From Epiperipatus broadwayi (Eukaryota; Onychophora; Udeonychophora; Euonychophora; Peripatidae): a stretch of 64,000 nucleotides of DNA. Where the stretch lies: assembly GCA_028023455.1 (NCBI GenBank), contig JAQFVV010000012.1, positions 9,276,499 to 9,340,498 of the forward strand. Direction: 5' to 3'. This document shows, piece by piece, positions 45,995 to 57,860 of the stretch (position 1 is the first letter of the stretch; every line of letters starts with the position of its first letter). Both the position numbers and the translations under genes were made by a program. Under the pieces are notes generated by a model that was given only the letters and a program-made list of their open reading frames with translations, searched no databases and had not been told where the DNA came from.

Positions 45995-47128
45995 TCTGGA
46001 TTTAAAAGTGGGTTTAGTACAGTAGATCATATCCAGGTAATGAGAGAAGTTATAGAAAAGACAAATGAATATGAGTTGCCATTATGCTTAGGATTTGTAG
46101 ATTATGAAAAAGCATTTGATTCTATAAACATTTCTTCAGTGATTAAAGCATTGGATCATCAAGGTGTAGATCCAGGATATTGTCATATTTTAAAGAATAT
46201 TTATAAAAATGCAAAAGCAACAATTAGATTACATAATGATAGTAGGAAAATCAACATTGAAAAGGGTGTAAAACAGGGTGACTCCATATCTCCAAAATTT
46301 TTTACAGCAGTGCTGCAAGAAGTATTTTGTGGATTAAAATGGGAAGCTAAAGGAGTGAAAGTAAATGGAGATTATTTAAGTCATTTAGATTTTGCAGATG
46401 ATGTAGTTGTTTTTGCAAATAATGTTTTAGAGCTGCAGGAGTTATCAGATGAAAGTAGGAAAGTAGGACTAAAGATAAATGTTAAAAAGACTAAAGTAAT
46501 GTTTAATAGATTTTCTCAAAATATGAAAATAAAGATTGATTATGACGAGTTAGAAGAAATTAACAGTTGCAAATACCTTGGTCAGATTATTAATACAGAT
46601 GGAAACATAATGGATGAAATTAATCATAGAATTAAACTTGGTTGGAATGCTTTTGGTATAAATAACTTGATACTAAAAGGAAATATGCCTATGTGTTTGA
46701 AAAGGAAGGTTTTTAATAAATGTGTTTTGGCAGTTCTTACTTATGGATCTGAGACTTGGACACTTAATCGAAGAGCAATACAGAGACTTCAGACCACTCA
46801 AAGAAGTATGGAGAGATGCATGTTGGGAGTAACAAGGGATTGAAAATGCAATGTATGGGTAAGAGAACAAACAGGTGTTACTGACCTCATTGAAAAAATT
46901 AAAAGACTGAAGTGGAGTTGGGCTGGACATATTGCTAGAAGAGATGATAATAGATGGACAATTGAAATTTTAAACTGGATTCCAAGTGATTTAAAAGACC
47001 CAGAAAGAGACCTCATGTGAGATGGATGGATGAAATAAGAAAGTGTGCAGGGGTGATGTGGAGAAGAGAAGCTAAAAATAGGAAAAGATAGATTGAACTT
47101 GGAGAGAACCTTCATCCTGCAGTGGAAT
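45995..47128 (+). pseudogene. RTE-type reverse transcriptase, 5'-truncated and broken
   Basis: This is the best RTE-like copy in the window. Similarity begins with GFKSGFSTVDHIQ before the methionine at 46040. In the 267-residue open stretch from 46040, motif A is FVDYEKAFDS (19-28), motif B is GVKQGDSISPK (76-86), the catalytic box is FADD (118-121), then LKINVKKTKV (144-153), KYLGQ and LTYGSETWTL. A TGA at 46841 replaces an arginine codon, giving GVTRD-stop. Similarity continues as WVREQTGVTDLIE, KWSWAGHIARRDDNRW and, after a one-base frameshift near 46990, KRPRKRPHVRWMDEIRK, ending at about 47128. The endonuclease domain is missing (5' truncation). It ends with a TGATGATGAT tail typical of RTE elements. 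Confidence 0.9.
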
Positions 47129-47130
47129 GA

Positions 47131-47248
47131 TAATGGTTGATGATGATGATAACAACTACAATATTATATAATCTTAAATCAATCTACCTATCTATTTGTG
47201 TCTATCTAAATATCTATCTATCTGTGTCTTGTCTAAATATCTATCTAC
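47131..47248 (+). repeat. RTE tail and TATC-type microsatellite
   Basis: GGTTGATGATGATGATAAC is the short simple-repeat tail of the RTE copy. It is followed by imperfect CTAT/TCTG repeats at 47181-47248. Confidence 0.7.
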
Positions 47249-48522
47249 ATATTATACATATGAGGGTATAATTAGATCAATTGGCATTTAGGAGAGATAC
47301 TTTGACATTTTTGTTATATTCTAAATAAGAAGCATATTTAAATATGTTTATCCTTAACAATGGTCAAATATAATAAATATTATATTGAATTTGTCCATTA
47401 TGGTGTTTCCATAATTACTATTAATAATCAATTCAATTCAATTCAAATCAATTGAAATAAACAACTAATATTAAATAATTATTTTATTCTAATCAGTTTT
47501 CATCCAATAAATAAGGATATGAAAAATTATATAAAGATCCAAGAGATAAAATAAAAACAAAATATAAATTGTTATGAGAGAGGAAAAATTAATTAACAAT
47601 AAGAAATATAGATGGCTATATTCAACAGCTTTTATACATCTATATATATTTGAAAAAATAAAGACACACAAGGGAGAGATGCTTGCAAAAGTTATTGTAA
47701 ATTTTGATAATCATATTCTCAAGAATTTATGTAAAATAATATATAAGAAAAGTATAGATATAATTGGATATAATAAATATATTAATAATCCAGAAAAAAT
47801 TATTATGAAGTTAAATAAAATGATATTAATTTGGAATAGTTTAATTAAGTCTTTGGATATTGAAAAGATATATAAGGTTCCAAGAAAAGAAAGTATTGAT
47901 TTAATTATGAATAAGTTAGAAGAGAGTGAAGTATTATTTAGAGAATAGTTATACATTATTAAAGAAGAATTGAGTATAATAAATGGTCATTGTATTTTAA
48001 ATATAATGGTAATTTTTGGAATATAACAGAAGAATGTGTCATGGGATGTTTGGTAAGTGGATTGCTAACATCAGTGTTTATAGATAAGTTAGAAGAGAAA
48101 GTAATAGATGAATATATTAAAAATAAAAAAACCTCTTAAATATCATATATATGTAGATGATATAATTATTATTGGGAATAGCAGAAGTATATTAAAAGTT
48201 TTTAAAGAATTAAATAGTAATTTAAATAATATTAAGTTTGCAATAGAAAAAGATGATGAAAAAGTTTTAAAATATTTAGATATTTATTTAAAAAAAAAAA
48301 TGAAAATTTAACAGAGATAAAACATATTAAAAATGTAAAAATTAGAGGAATAAGTGATCCTACTTCACATCAACCTTGGTCTCAAAAAGGCAATTTTAAA
48401 GAGATTAAGGTTAAAAATGATAGGCTAACAATGAATAAAGATGAGGCTATGGAACAAAAAATAAAGGTGAAAATGATTATACAAAAATGGGATATAGTAG
48501 GAAAATTGTTAGAAGAATTTGC

Positions 48523-48561
48523 AGCAGCAGCAGCAGCAATAGTAGTAGTTATAGTAGTAGT
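48523..48561 (+). repeat. GCA/GTA triplet microsatellite
   Basis: GCAGCAGCAGCAGCAATAGT runs into GTAGTA-type triplets directly before the 12741-type copy at 48559. Confidence 0.8.
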
Positions 48562-48661
48562 AGGCACTAGATAGATTTTATGCACAAGCCTTCTAGCATC
48601 CATTGATTACTCTGGCTTGCACTGAGTGGCACTACTGTATAAAGAGTTGTGCCTATTTTAA
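48559..48661 (+). mobile_element. 12741-type repeat, 3' copy
   Basis: GGCACTAGATAGATTTTATG through CTACTGTATAAAGAGTTG and a CCTATTTTAAT end. It lacks the left inverted end of the 12741 copy. It lies inside the decayed Penelope-like element. Confidence 0.75.
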
Positions 48662-48995
48662 TATAATATGAAACAATGCATATTCAAGAGAATATAGACA
48701 AATATATTAATTTAGTTAAAAGTCCTGTGAAATTGTGTGGTAAGTGGATGTTAGGGATAAATTAGAAAATTTAAAATGATTATAAGTTAAGGGTTTAATT
48801 ATTAATTATGCTAGGTTAATGATAATTTATATTAGAAATTGTTTTTAATGCGTGTTAATATAATGGAATAATTGATTTGTTTTTTGTACATAGATTATAT
48901 TTATAGTAATATATATAAAATTATAAAATAATAAGAAAATAATAAATTCTTACAACAGCTATATAAATATCAAATTTTTTTATATATATAAAAAG

Positions 48996-49028
48996 CCTTG
49001 TTCAGCACTTGATTTGGTGCCCTTTTCA
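48996..49028 (-). ncRNA. degenerate hairpin motif inside Penelope remnant
   Basis: On the minus strand TTGAAAAG is followed by GGCAC, a loop, GTGCT and GAACAAGG. The stem has four Watson-Crick pairs and one wobble. It is recognisable by comparison with the other copies but is the most diverged of those I accept. Confidence 0.35.
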
Positions 49029-49339
49029 AATGTTAATAATCTATTATGTTAACGAACTATTATAGACTTAAAACCATCTAGTGTTCAATAATAAAATTAA
49101 AACAACCAAATACCAATATAAATCATTAAAATAAATCAAAACCTACATATAAATCCAGTAATTACAAATTAATTGACTATATCATAACAATATAATAAAT
49201 AAAATAAATTACATGCATTTTTTTTTTTCAATTATATATATGTCAATTTATATAATTTTCCATTCATTTTTAATTAACCAGTTATTAACCAAATTTATAG
49301 AAGTCTCCTCACTGACGAAGACCACAAACCAGAAATTAA

Positions 49340-49458
49340 TCTGGGAATATTGGATGAAGGCATTAGATAGGGATTTTATGCACAAGCCTTCTGGCATTCA
49401 TTGATTACTCTGGTTTGCACTGAGTGGCACTACTGTATGGAGAGTTCTGCCTGTTTTA
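49340..49458 (+). mobile_element. 12741-type repeat, longer 3' copy
   Basis: It starts with CTGGGAATATTGGATGA and runs through GATAGGGATTTTATGCACAA to TATGGAGAGTTCTGCC and TGTTTTAA. Immediately upstream, CACTGACGAAGACCACAAAC (49306-49325) looks like the 5' part of a hairpin motif. This family may therefore also be a hairpin-bearing terminal repeat. Confidence 0.75.
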
Positions 49459-49774
49459 AATAGTTAATGTATTGATAGTTGATATCAAGTTTTAAAAAAA
49501 ATCATTTATTTGATCTTGGATCAAGAAGTTCTGTATAGCATTAAAAAAAGCTCTTTCAGTTAAAGTATCTGTATCATACAAAAAATAAATTATTAATTCA
49601 TTATATATATTCCTCTGAATATTATTATGCCAATTGCATGTGACATTGGAAACTTTGATGAGTATATAAATCTTTTATAAAAATATATTAGTAGTAGTAA
49701 ATGGTAAAATTATACCCATATTTTCAACAAATAAAAATGATATATTCATAATAATATAGGAAAAATAGAGATTT

Positions 49775-50010
49775 TAATATCTTACATTTGACTCAGTTTA
49801 ATTCTCATGTAAATCATTAGAAATAGAGGGATTTGAACTTTGAATATAGACTTCTCCACTCTATCTCAAACAACTGATACCCATAACCACACACATGTGG
49901 AAAAGATAAACAATCACTAATATATGTATTTCATGCAGAAATTAATATCTTACATTTGACTCAATTTAATTCTCTATGTAAATCATTTTAAATATAAAGA
50001 TTTGGACACA
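49775..50010 (+). repeat. direct repeat pair, 168-bp offset
   Basis: TAATATCTTACATTTGACTC at 49775 recurs at 49943 with about 60 bases of shared sequence. The first copy is followed by GGATTTGAAC, a B-box-like complement related to the inverted repeats at 24247 and 50664. Confidence 0.65.
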
Positions 50011-50313
50011 ATTTCCAGTCTATATTCATTCTTGACGCTATATGTCATACCTGTTAAGCAGAAAAGTAATGTCGTGTATCATATTTTTTGTGGATGTCTA
50101 TTATCATATATAGGTGAATCAAAGTGCAGTATTGAAAAAAGATTAAAGGAGTATAAATTGTTATATAAGCGTGTGAAAAGTAAAAATAATAGTGATTTAA
50201 TAACTGCTTCAGTTTTCTTAAATCATGAAAGGACATGTAAATATAAATTTAAGTTTAATATTGAAAGTGTGAAGATTTTTCATGAAGAGAGAAACATAAT
50301 AAAGAAAAATTAA

Positions 50314-50544
50314 GGAGACAATTTTTATAAATAAGAATAAAATGAATTTAATTAATGGACAAACTGCTAACATTAAAATTCGGAATTCATGGGATTTGAG
50401 TTGATGACCTTTGTTTCCATTTTGTTATTTGAATTTAACATAACAGCAGTTGAGGCAGGTTAAGGAATTAACCAAAAGTACTTCTGTGGATTGAAAGATT
50501 GTTTATAATAGTTTATTACCATTGTATTTATTATTTTTATTGTT
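50314..50544. other. downstream of Penelope remnant
   Basis: Probably the 3' untranslated part of the decayed element; no motif copy was identified here. Confidence 0.3.
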
Positions 50545-50571
50545 ATTAAACAGGCTAAACTCTCCATACTA
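50545..50571 (-). repeat. isolated end of the 12741-type element
   Basis: ATTAAACAGGCTAAACTCTC followed by CATACT matches the inverted left end of 12741-12896, without interior. Confidence 0.65.
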
Positions 50572-50663
50572 GTTCATCTTAAGTAAAATGTTTAACAACA
50601 TGATAACTCATTACAAAGTTCCCTAAGAGTTCTTTACAGCTTAGTGCCATTAAATGTAAAGTA

Positions 50664-50855
50664 GAACCCAGACTTTTAAGCTCCCTTCAACTATTTCACT
50701 CTATCTCATACAACCAATGCACATGACCACACACATATGAAAAAGATGATTTCCACTATATGTATTTCATATGTGTGTGGTCATGTGTACTGCTTGTATG
50801 AGATAGATTGAAATAATTGAAGGGAGTTTAAGTCTGGGTTCAAATCCCATATAAT
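50664..50855. mobile_element. foldback with tRNA-B-box-like ends
   Basis: The left arm of about 85 bases (GAACCCAGACTTTTAAGCTC to CACACACATATGAAA) is inverted at about 50763-50855, leaving a short loop. The outer end of the right arm reads GGGTTCAAATCCC, a canonical B box. It may derive from two head-to-head copies of a tRNA-related SINE, related to the units at 24247 and about 49828. Confidence 0.75.
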
Positions 50856-50859
50856 TATA

Positions 50860-53140
50860 TCTAAACTCCAAGGATATATACCTGTATTTAAATATATATT
50901 GTACCCTTACTTCTCGATGTATAATATAATTTGAAATATGACTAGCTCAATTAAAATTATAATGCTTAATTAAAATTTGCATATCTATTTTTAATTACTT
51001 TTATATTATCATATTCTAATTAAATTTATTATCAATTATCAAAATCAATATAGTTCTATAGTATGTACTAATTAAATAAGTATTTATCAAAATCATGAGA
51101 CTGTGAAGTAAAGTTACAAAGTAATAAGTAGATTTACATTGAGTCAATATCTCCTAAGACATTGTCTCAATGGCATAAGAATACTATTACCTCCTTATTA
51201 ACTTAATACTACATCTATAGCATCTTATCTTTTAAATAAAATAAACTATCTTTAATAATAAAATAAAATAAATAAATCTTAACTTTTAATTTTAAAATAT
51301 AATTAAATAATCTCAGTTCTTCTAATTATCTTAAAGTAATGATAACTCATGTAAATAAGTATGATATGGGATTTTATATCAAACCTAAATACACCTAACT
51401 TATTTTAATAATTATAATACTAATCTTAGAGTATAACCTAATCTTATCTATTTCTGATATATCATCAATCATTAAATAAATAATCATATGTATATCTTTT
51501 ATTTTCATATAGCATCTTAATTTTGGAATAGATCAAAATCTTATAATTCAATAATCTGTGGCAATAAATAATATTGTACTCTTATATTATGCATTATAAT
51601 TATTCTATGACCATTGTAATATAATGTAATATGTCAATCAATTCTCATAAATGATAATCAGGAAAATATTATATTTATTTCTAAAATAATATTAATAAAT
51701 TCACATTGTGCAATATTATTTTCTTCAAATTATCTGCTGTCAATCTGTCAAAATAATGAACTCGACACACTTTTAAAACAAATTAAACAAATTTATTTAC
51801 ATTAACTTTGATTAAGAATTTATTTACAATATTTACAGTTCAAAATTAGAAAAACAAAGAAAATAAAATAAGAAAATAATAATACAATATGTTTACACTG
51901 TTGTTAATTCATACTCCTAATAAGTAATTATATATTCTTTAAAATGCTGTACTAATAACATTGAAGTATGTTTTCAAAAACTTAGACTTTAAACAAATAT
52001 CAGTAAACTTCAATTATTACACAGAAAATTTATGTAAATAATATTTATATAGCATATATAAACAATTAAACTTTATTAATTAAATTGCTACATCACTTAA
52101 GTATTACTGCTATTCATTTCATCATGTACTAGTATGTGTTTACTTTACTATCAGCATTACTTTAATAACATAATATAGAAACTAATGTATCCTTGTAATG
52201 TAATAACCAAAAATTGATTATAATTTTATATTTCACTTATTGCAATTCATGTTACATGTTTTATCAAATATGCATTACATATATGTACTGTTAAAATAAT
52301 AATATTTTAATTATTCATCAATTTCAAATTCATAAAGTATTATATTAGATAAATTCTATGATTCTTTTCTATGTGAAATTATTACTTTACTTTATGTGTT
52401 ATACTACTCCTTCTTAATAACTTTCTATCTACAAAAACATCCTCTAAAACTTATTTAAACTTTCCGGAAAATAACTTTCAACTTTAAATAAAATACTAAT
52501 TCCAAATTATTTATGCTTCATTATCTATACTTGGTAAACTTTCAACCTAAATATAAACTTCTCCATAAAACTTAACGTAATTTATCCAATAAAACAACAG
52601 TAAAATATAGACTTTTAAATCTATTCCTAACTTGCAATAAAATAATTACCCATGAATAATAAATATAATTCTAATACTATAACATAAAATATCAAAATTT
52701 ATTAACGAAAGAATCATATAATTATTTCTAAGCTTCTTATGTAATGTTGCATCGTATTTATTTCATAATTCAAATTATGCATATTTAAATAAAACTGTCA
52801 CTGCCAATATAATGTGTGTATTTTTAAAATAATCATACATTCATTCAAAATAACATAATATTTGGTTGATCTAAAGAAAACATATTAAATACATCAAAAT
52901 TATTATTATTATACAATTTTTACCATAGATAATGAATTAATGTCCAGTCCATCTTCCAATATTCTTCGGAATTACAGCTTCATAAAATAATTCACATTTA
53001 TACTCACGATCATACTTTAAAATATTCTGTGTTATATTAATTATAAAATAAACTCATGCAATTAATCATTATATTATTTTTTAGTTATTATTTAAAGATA
53101 TGTACCTATCTTATTTTAATAAATTAATAATATTTAATTT
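50860..53140. other. long A+T-rich stretch, no genes recognised
   Basis: No frame of useful length, no tRNA-like box and no large inverted repeat was seen. One short hairpin occurs at 51138-51176 (ATTGAGTCAATATC and GTCTCAAT). Confidence 0.45.
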
Positions 53141-54260
53141 TTATATTAGATAAATAAAACAGAGTTCATATTACGGACTCCAGCGAGTTTCTTTTCACCA
53201 TAAAGTTCTTTAATCTGAGGCACACTTCACTAGAACACCTTTCCTGTTTCCGGTCCAACACTTTTTTTTTAAAAGTTTATGAAAAACGAAAACGTCTTTT
53301 AAAACCAAAATAAAGTTAATCAGTTCTTTTATAAAAAATATAATAAAATTAAAATAGTTTATCTGATCCGGATGCAGTTCTTTAAAGAATATTATTTAAA
53401 AGTTATTATTCTTGAATTAGTTTATAATTTATGAAAAATTATCATTTAATTATTTTAAATTAACTGGGACGTCCACATATTTCTTGCGCATTTCTTAACA
53501 AAAAAAAAAAAAATAATCCAGGTAAGAATAATCTTCTTTATCTATAAACGACCCGCGTTTAAATTATTTCAATATAATAATTTCATTATATTAAGATTTT
53601 TAGCTAATTATATTTCAATTGACTTGCCTTTAAAATTATCAACATTCAGTCTTTAAACATAAAGACTTAACAAGGCATTTCAAAGCTACTTTCATTTCTA
53701 CTATCTTTACTTAAGATATATTTTTAAATTTATAACTTGCAAAAAAAAAAAATACTTTCTTCATAAAGAAGTATTTTATTCTCTAAAATATCTATTTTCT
53801 AATAGTCACTAGTAATTAGCTTTTAAAATTATATACTGTCCAAAATACTACTTTTCTCCATCTCGTAATTTTCCGTACTAATCCAGCGTTTGTCATACTT
53901 TTAGCATAAAGTTTCCGATATATTTTCACTATACATGATGTTCCCATGACTATTTGCTTGTAAATTGAGCTTAATATAGAGACGACTGATAGGGAAAATT
54001 AAATTAACACTGCAGGTCTATCATTTAAAACTTTTATAAATTATTTACAATGACACTCTTATAATTTTAAAATTGATTTTGAGAGCGTCTATCAAATTTA
54101 CTTAGCTATTTTTTTAATAGCACAATTAACTTGAAAAATCAATCACAGAGTCCTCTCCTAACAATTGAACTGAGCTTTTATACCGGAAGAAACTTCCCAT
54201 TTGATTGGTAGATTAAACAATCAACTTTGCTGGCTTATTTACATATTTACCAACAACACA
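53141..54260. other. A+T-rich segment with promoter-like string on the minus strand
   Basis: Around 54175-54185 the minus strand reads CCGGTATAAAAGCTCAGTTC, a TATA box in good context, followed downstream by AGGAGAGGACTCTGTG. The segment 53160-53300 is also less A+T-rich. On the plus strand CCAGGTAAGAATA at 53517 looks like a splice donor. No coding sequence connects these. Confidence 0.25.
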
Positions 54261-57095
54261 AAATTAAAAATAAATACTGACTTATTTAATATTTATTACA
54301 TTATCAAATTTTAAAATAATCCTTATCATTTATTTAAATCTATTAAACATTTTTTTAAAAATATTCTTATTTACTTGATTTTAATTTTAACTTTTATAAG
54401 ATTATTTAAAATAAACTAAGTATTTTTTATACGTTATATTTTTAAAACAATATTTTAAAATCAGACTTAATATTTTACATTAAATATCTTTATTTTAATC
54501 TCGTGATAACTCACGTATTATTTATAAATTTTACAACATAATTAAAACAGTCTTGCAACTTTACTAAATAACTTCCAAGCATGCTTGTGTATATCTAACT
54601 AACATCTGTTTTTTTTATAACACAAGAAACGCTTCTCATCGTCTAAAAATAAACTAACAATTGCATTTTTTAAAATAAATATTTTTTAAATAAATAAGAT
54701 ATTATAATAGATTTTAAAATAATTATCCAATACTATTAAAATCAAATATTAGTCTTTTATTTAAGTACTTATAATAATTAAAATATTTATATTCTCTTAT
54801 AATATTATTTTATCAACAATAAACATATACATTTAATTTAATTTGTCTTTTAAATACTTTAGCTTTAAACACCTATTTATTAAATATATTAATGCAGTAT
54901 TGACTAGCCATTTTCCCAACCATATATTATAATCATCATCACTTAAAATGTCTCTCTCAATATCAGCACAATTTTACACATCAAATACTCATAGATTGCT
55001 TTAATTAAACCTTTTGAAATATTACCATAAGCAAAATTAACATCACATATTCAAATATATCTTAAATTTAAAATTTTTTATAGATTAGCACAAAAATTAG
55101 ATGGTGACCCATACAAAAGGGCACAATATATAACTTCAACTTTTTTAAACGATTAAAAAGCCTATAGTTTTCTAATTACATATGTATACATAAAAAATCA
55201 AATATGTATAATCAATAGCTTTGTTTGTATTATAACTACATAAATTTTGACTTTGATATTCATTAAAAATATATGCTCTCTGCAGTTTACTATTATAGAG
55301 AATCATGGATTAAAGAGCTATATGTTTCTGAATTATTTCCCAATGGCTGAATATAAAAAAAAATCTATCATTAATAAGTAGAATTGCAGAGCTTATTCCA
55401 TTGGTTTGTATTCAAACAACATTTGATTTCTATAATTGACTAATCATTTTGTATAATCTATAGACAAATTTTCTAATAGTATAGTTCTGTGTGTCTATGT
55501 CTTATTTGATACTTCATTTGATGAAACATATTGGTAAAATAGTAAACTCATGATTAAAGATGTCTGGATTAATTTTTAGTTCAATTTATTAAATTTTAAG
55601 GATTCCATTCCATGACCCACCAATTGATTATTTACAATGTTATTAATAAATATACTCTATTTTCAGATCAATAAAATAATGCTTTTTATTTTTTAAATAA
55701 AATATTTTAGTCATATTTTATATGAATGATTTTAAAAATAACTGGATGATATTTAAGAATATATACATTTACATTAGGAATAAACTAAAAGTTGAATAAA
55801 CAAACAGTGCAGAAAGAAAATGAAAAGTTCTCAATTACATGAAGTATTTTATCCTTGCTTGTTGATAGTGTAATTTGAAATAGGTGTATGTAAATTTTGT
55901 AATTAATAATTTTCAAACAAAAATGTAATACTATTAAATATGCATATTCCTTTTTCTAAAAATTGTTATCTTAAATAATAAGATGAGTTCATTTTGGAAA
56001 AATATTACTCACAAAACAAGAAAAGAAATAAAAACATAAATTTGAAATTCACACAATATTGACATCAAATCTGAATTACATAAAGACAATCACTTCTTTT
56101 CTACTCTAAAACCATTACAAAAAAGAGTATTCATCAATCACTGAGAAAAGAAAAAAAAAAGAGTATTCAATGAGTAGTACATAATAATGCTATGGGCTAC
56201 TATAACCAATGTAAATACAATCTTCCTGACTAAAAAGGCAAACTAGAAAATAGACTAAAATTGACTATGTAACAGGCAACACCAAAGCTAACATTCTTTG
56301 ATTGATGCAAAAGATTCAATACAAGAATTGAAAACTAGGGTCAGAAAATATTTTTGAGCAAAACAAAATCAATAACATTAAAATTATTGTGAGAAATTTT
56401 TTTGGCATAAATCTAATAATATATTTTTCAGACTTTTATCACTTTTTTAGAGATAAACAAGCTCCACAGATATCAATTTTTTTAAATAATGTATCTCAAT
56501 AATAACTTCGTAAAGCATTAAAAACAAATATCACCCATATCTTAAGAAGAATTAAAAACGAATATCACTCATGCCTTACACTCTTTACATTGCTAAAATT
56601 TAAATTTGAAATTAGAAAATATTTTTGAATTATCCTGATTTAGATAAAAAATTTAAAAATATGTTGTAATTGTTTTTAAAAGACACAGCAACCTTTTTAA
56701 AAGTAAAAAAGTTAATGTATATCTATATCATTTTAATATTGAAGACACAAAGCCTACTAAACAAAATATGTAATTAAAAATCAAAAGAAATACAAACAAA
56801 TAAGAAAGTATGTTAGTAAACAAAAAAATAAAACTTTATATTAGTACTTCCACTATAGACTTTTAAAGCAATTTCTTTTCTTTTTTTTTTTGTTTTCAGT
56901 TTGTCGTTTTGTTAAATTTTCAGCGAACCACTCAATTTTCTAAAGAAATTTGAGCTACTTTATTTCTGCTTCAGTGATATTCATTTTAATTATCAACAAA
57001 AAAAAGTTTTCTATGAGTAATTTTCTTTTGTTTGTTATTAAATATACTTTTTGTATTTAGAATGTGAATTTAGAATATGTATTTTCTTTTTAAAA
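54261..57095. other. long A+T-rich stretch, no genes recognised
   Basis: Low-complexity sequence only. A short direct repeat, AAAAAAGAGTATTCA, occurs at about 56117 and 56155. Confidence 0.45.
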
Positions 57096-57100
57096 GCAAT

Positions 57101-57205
57101 ATATATATGCGTGTGTATATTTAAGACTATCGTAATTGTATAATACCTTATTTCAAAGGTATTGTACAATTACGGTAATCCTACATATACACACACATAT
57201 ATATA
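57101..57205. repeat. hairpin repeat with arms of about 48 bp
   Basis: ATATATATGCGTGTGTATAT through GTAATTGTATAATACCTT is inverted at 57156-57205, with a six-base loop. It has the shape of a small MITE ending in TA/TG-rich sequence. Confidence 0.8.
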
Positions 57206-57860
57206 TATACACCTGAATCTCAAAAAAGTTCTAAAACATATTTTCTCTTTAAATATAAAAAATAGACATTTTATAGGCAACAAACATTGGAAGCACATCT
57301 GAATGGGAATCATTATAAATTATAATGCAAAAACAATATGGTTGATAACATTTCTGTCATAATAGCACGATGAACTTATTGAAGGGTATTATTATAGATA
57401 TTTTTTATTCATACAATGGATTATTCTGATAAAAAAAAGTAAAAGCCACTTCTATAGATACTCAAATGTTTTTCAACAGATCAAATAACGCTTTAAAATT
57501 GTCATTTCAAATTTTAATTTTAGAATTAGAAAACAACAGAAAGCTGAAACTGTATTGAGTAGGTTTTTTTATTCTTTTTTTAATTTTCTAGATAAGAAGA
57601 ACTCGTAACTGCCCATTTTTCTAAAGAAAAAGTCTTATGATTAATTATAACCTGAAATATAATGAGATACTTATAATGCGGATTTACTATCAATCTTAAT
57701 TTTCTTTTTTTTTTTTTTTTGAAAAATTAATGACATTATTTACATTTTCATTTAATATTTTCCATTAATCCTATTTTATTACATATATCTTGCAATACTA
57801 TATGTAGCTTGGAAGCACTATTTACAAAAACAAATAATCTCTCACTTTGACACATCAATT

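Larger units (their letters stand above)
47574..50313 (+). pseudogene. second Penelope-like element, decayed and interrupted
   Basis: Three separated stretches match the Penelope-like order. 47574-47948 reads as the N-terminal half of the polymerase, ending KSLDIEKIYKVPRKESIDLI, equivalent to the motif A region. Then, around 47979-48110, a frame with FKYNGNFWNITEECVMG and SGLLTSVFIDKLEE stands for motif B, and 48108-48311 holds YHIYVDDIIIIG and KYLDIYLKKK. The GIY-YIG domain follows at 50002-50313: VVYHIFCGCLLSYIGESK and EKRLKEYK. The 1.7 kb between polymerase and nuclease is longer than the usual linker and contains two copies of the 12741-type repeat. The key VDD pair is intact, but motif B is badly changed. 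It is much older than, and from a different lineage to, the element at 883. Confidence 0.75.

Noticed and set aside
46673-47115. Minus-strand frames of 85-105 codons, and a similar one at 7912-8331 (+)
   Set aside because: They are antisense shadows of the RTE coding strand, which has recognisable protein motifs.
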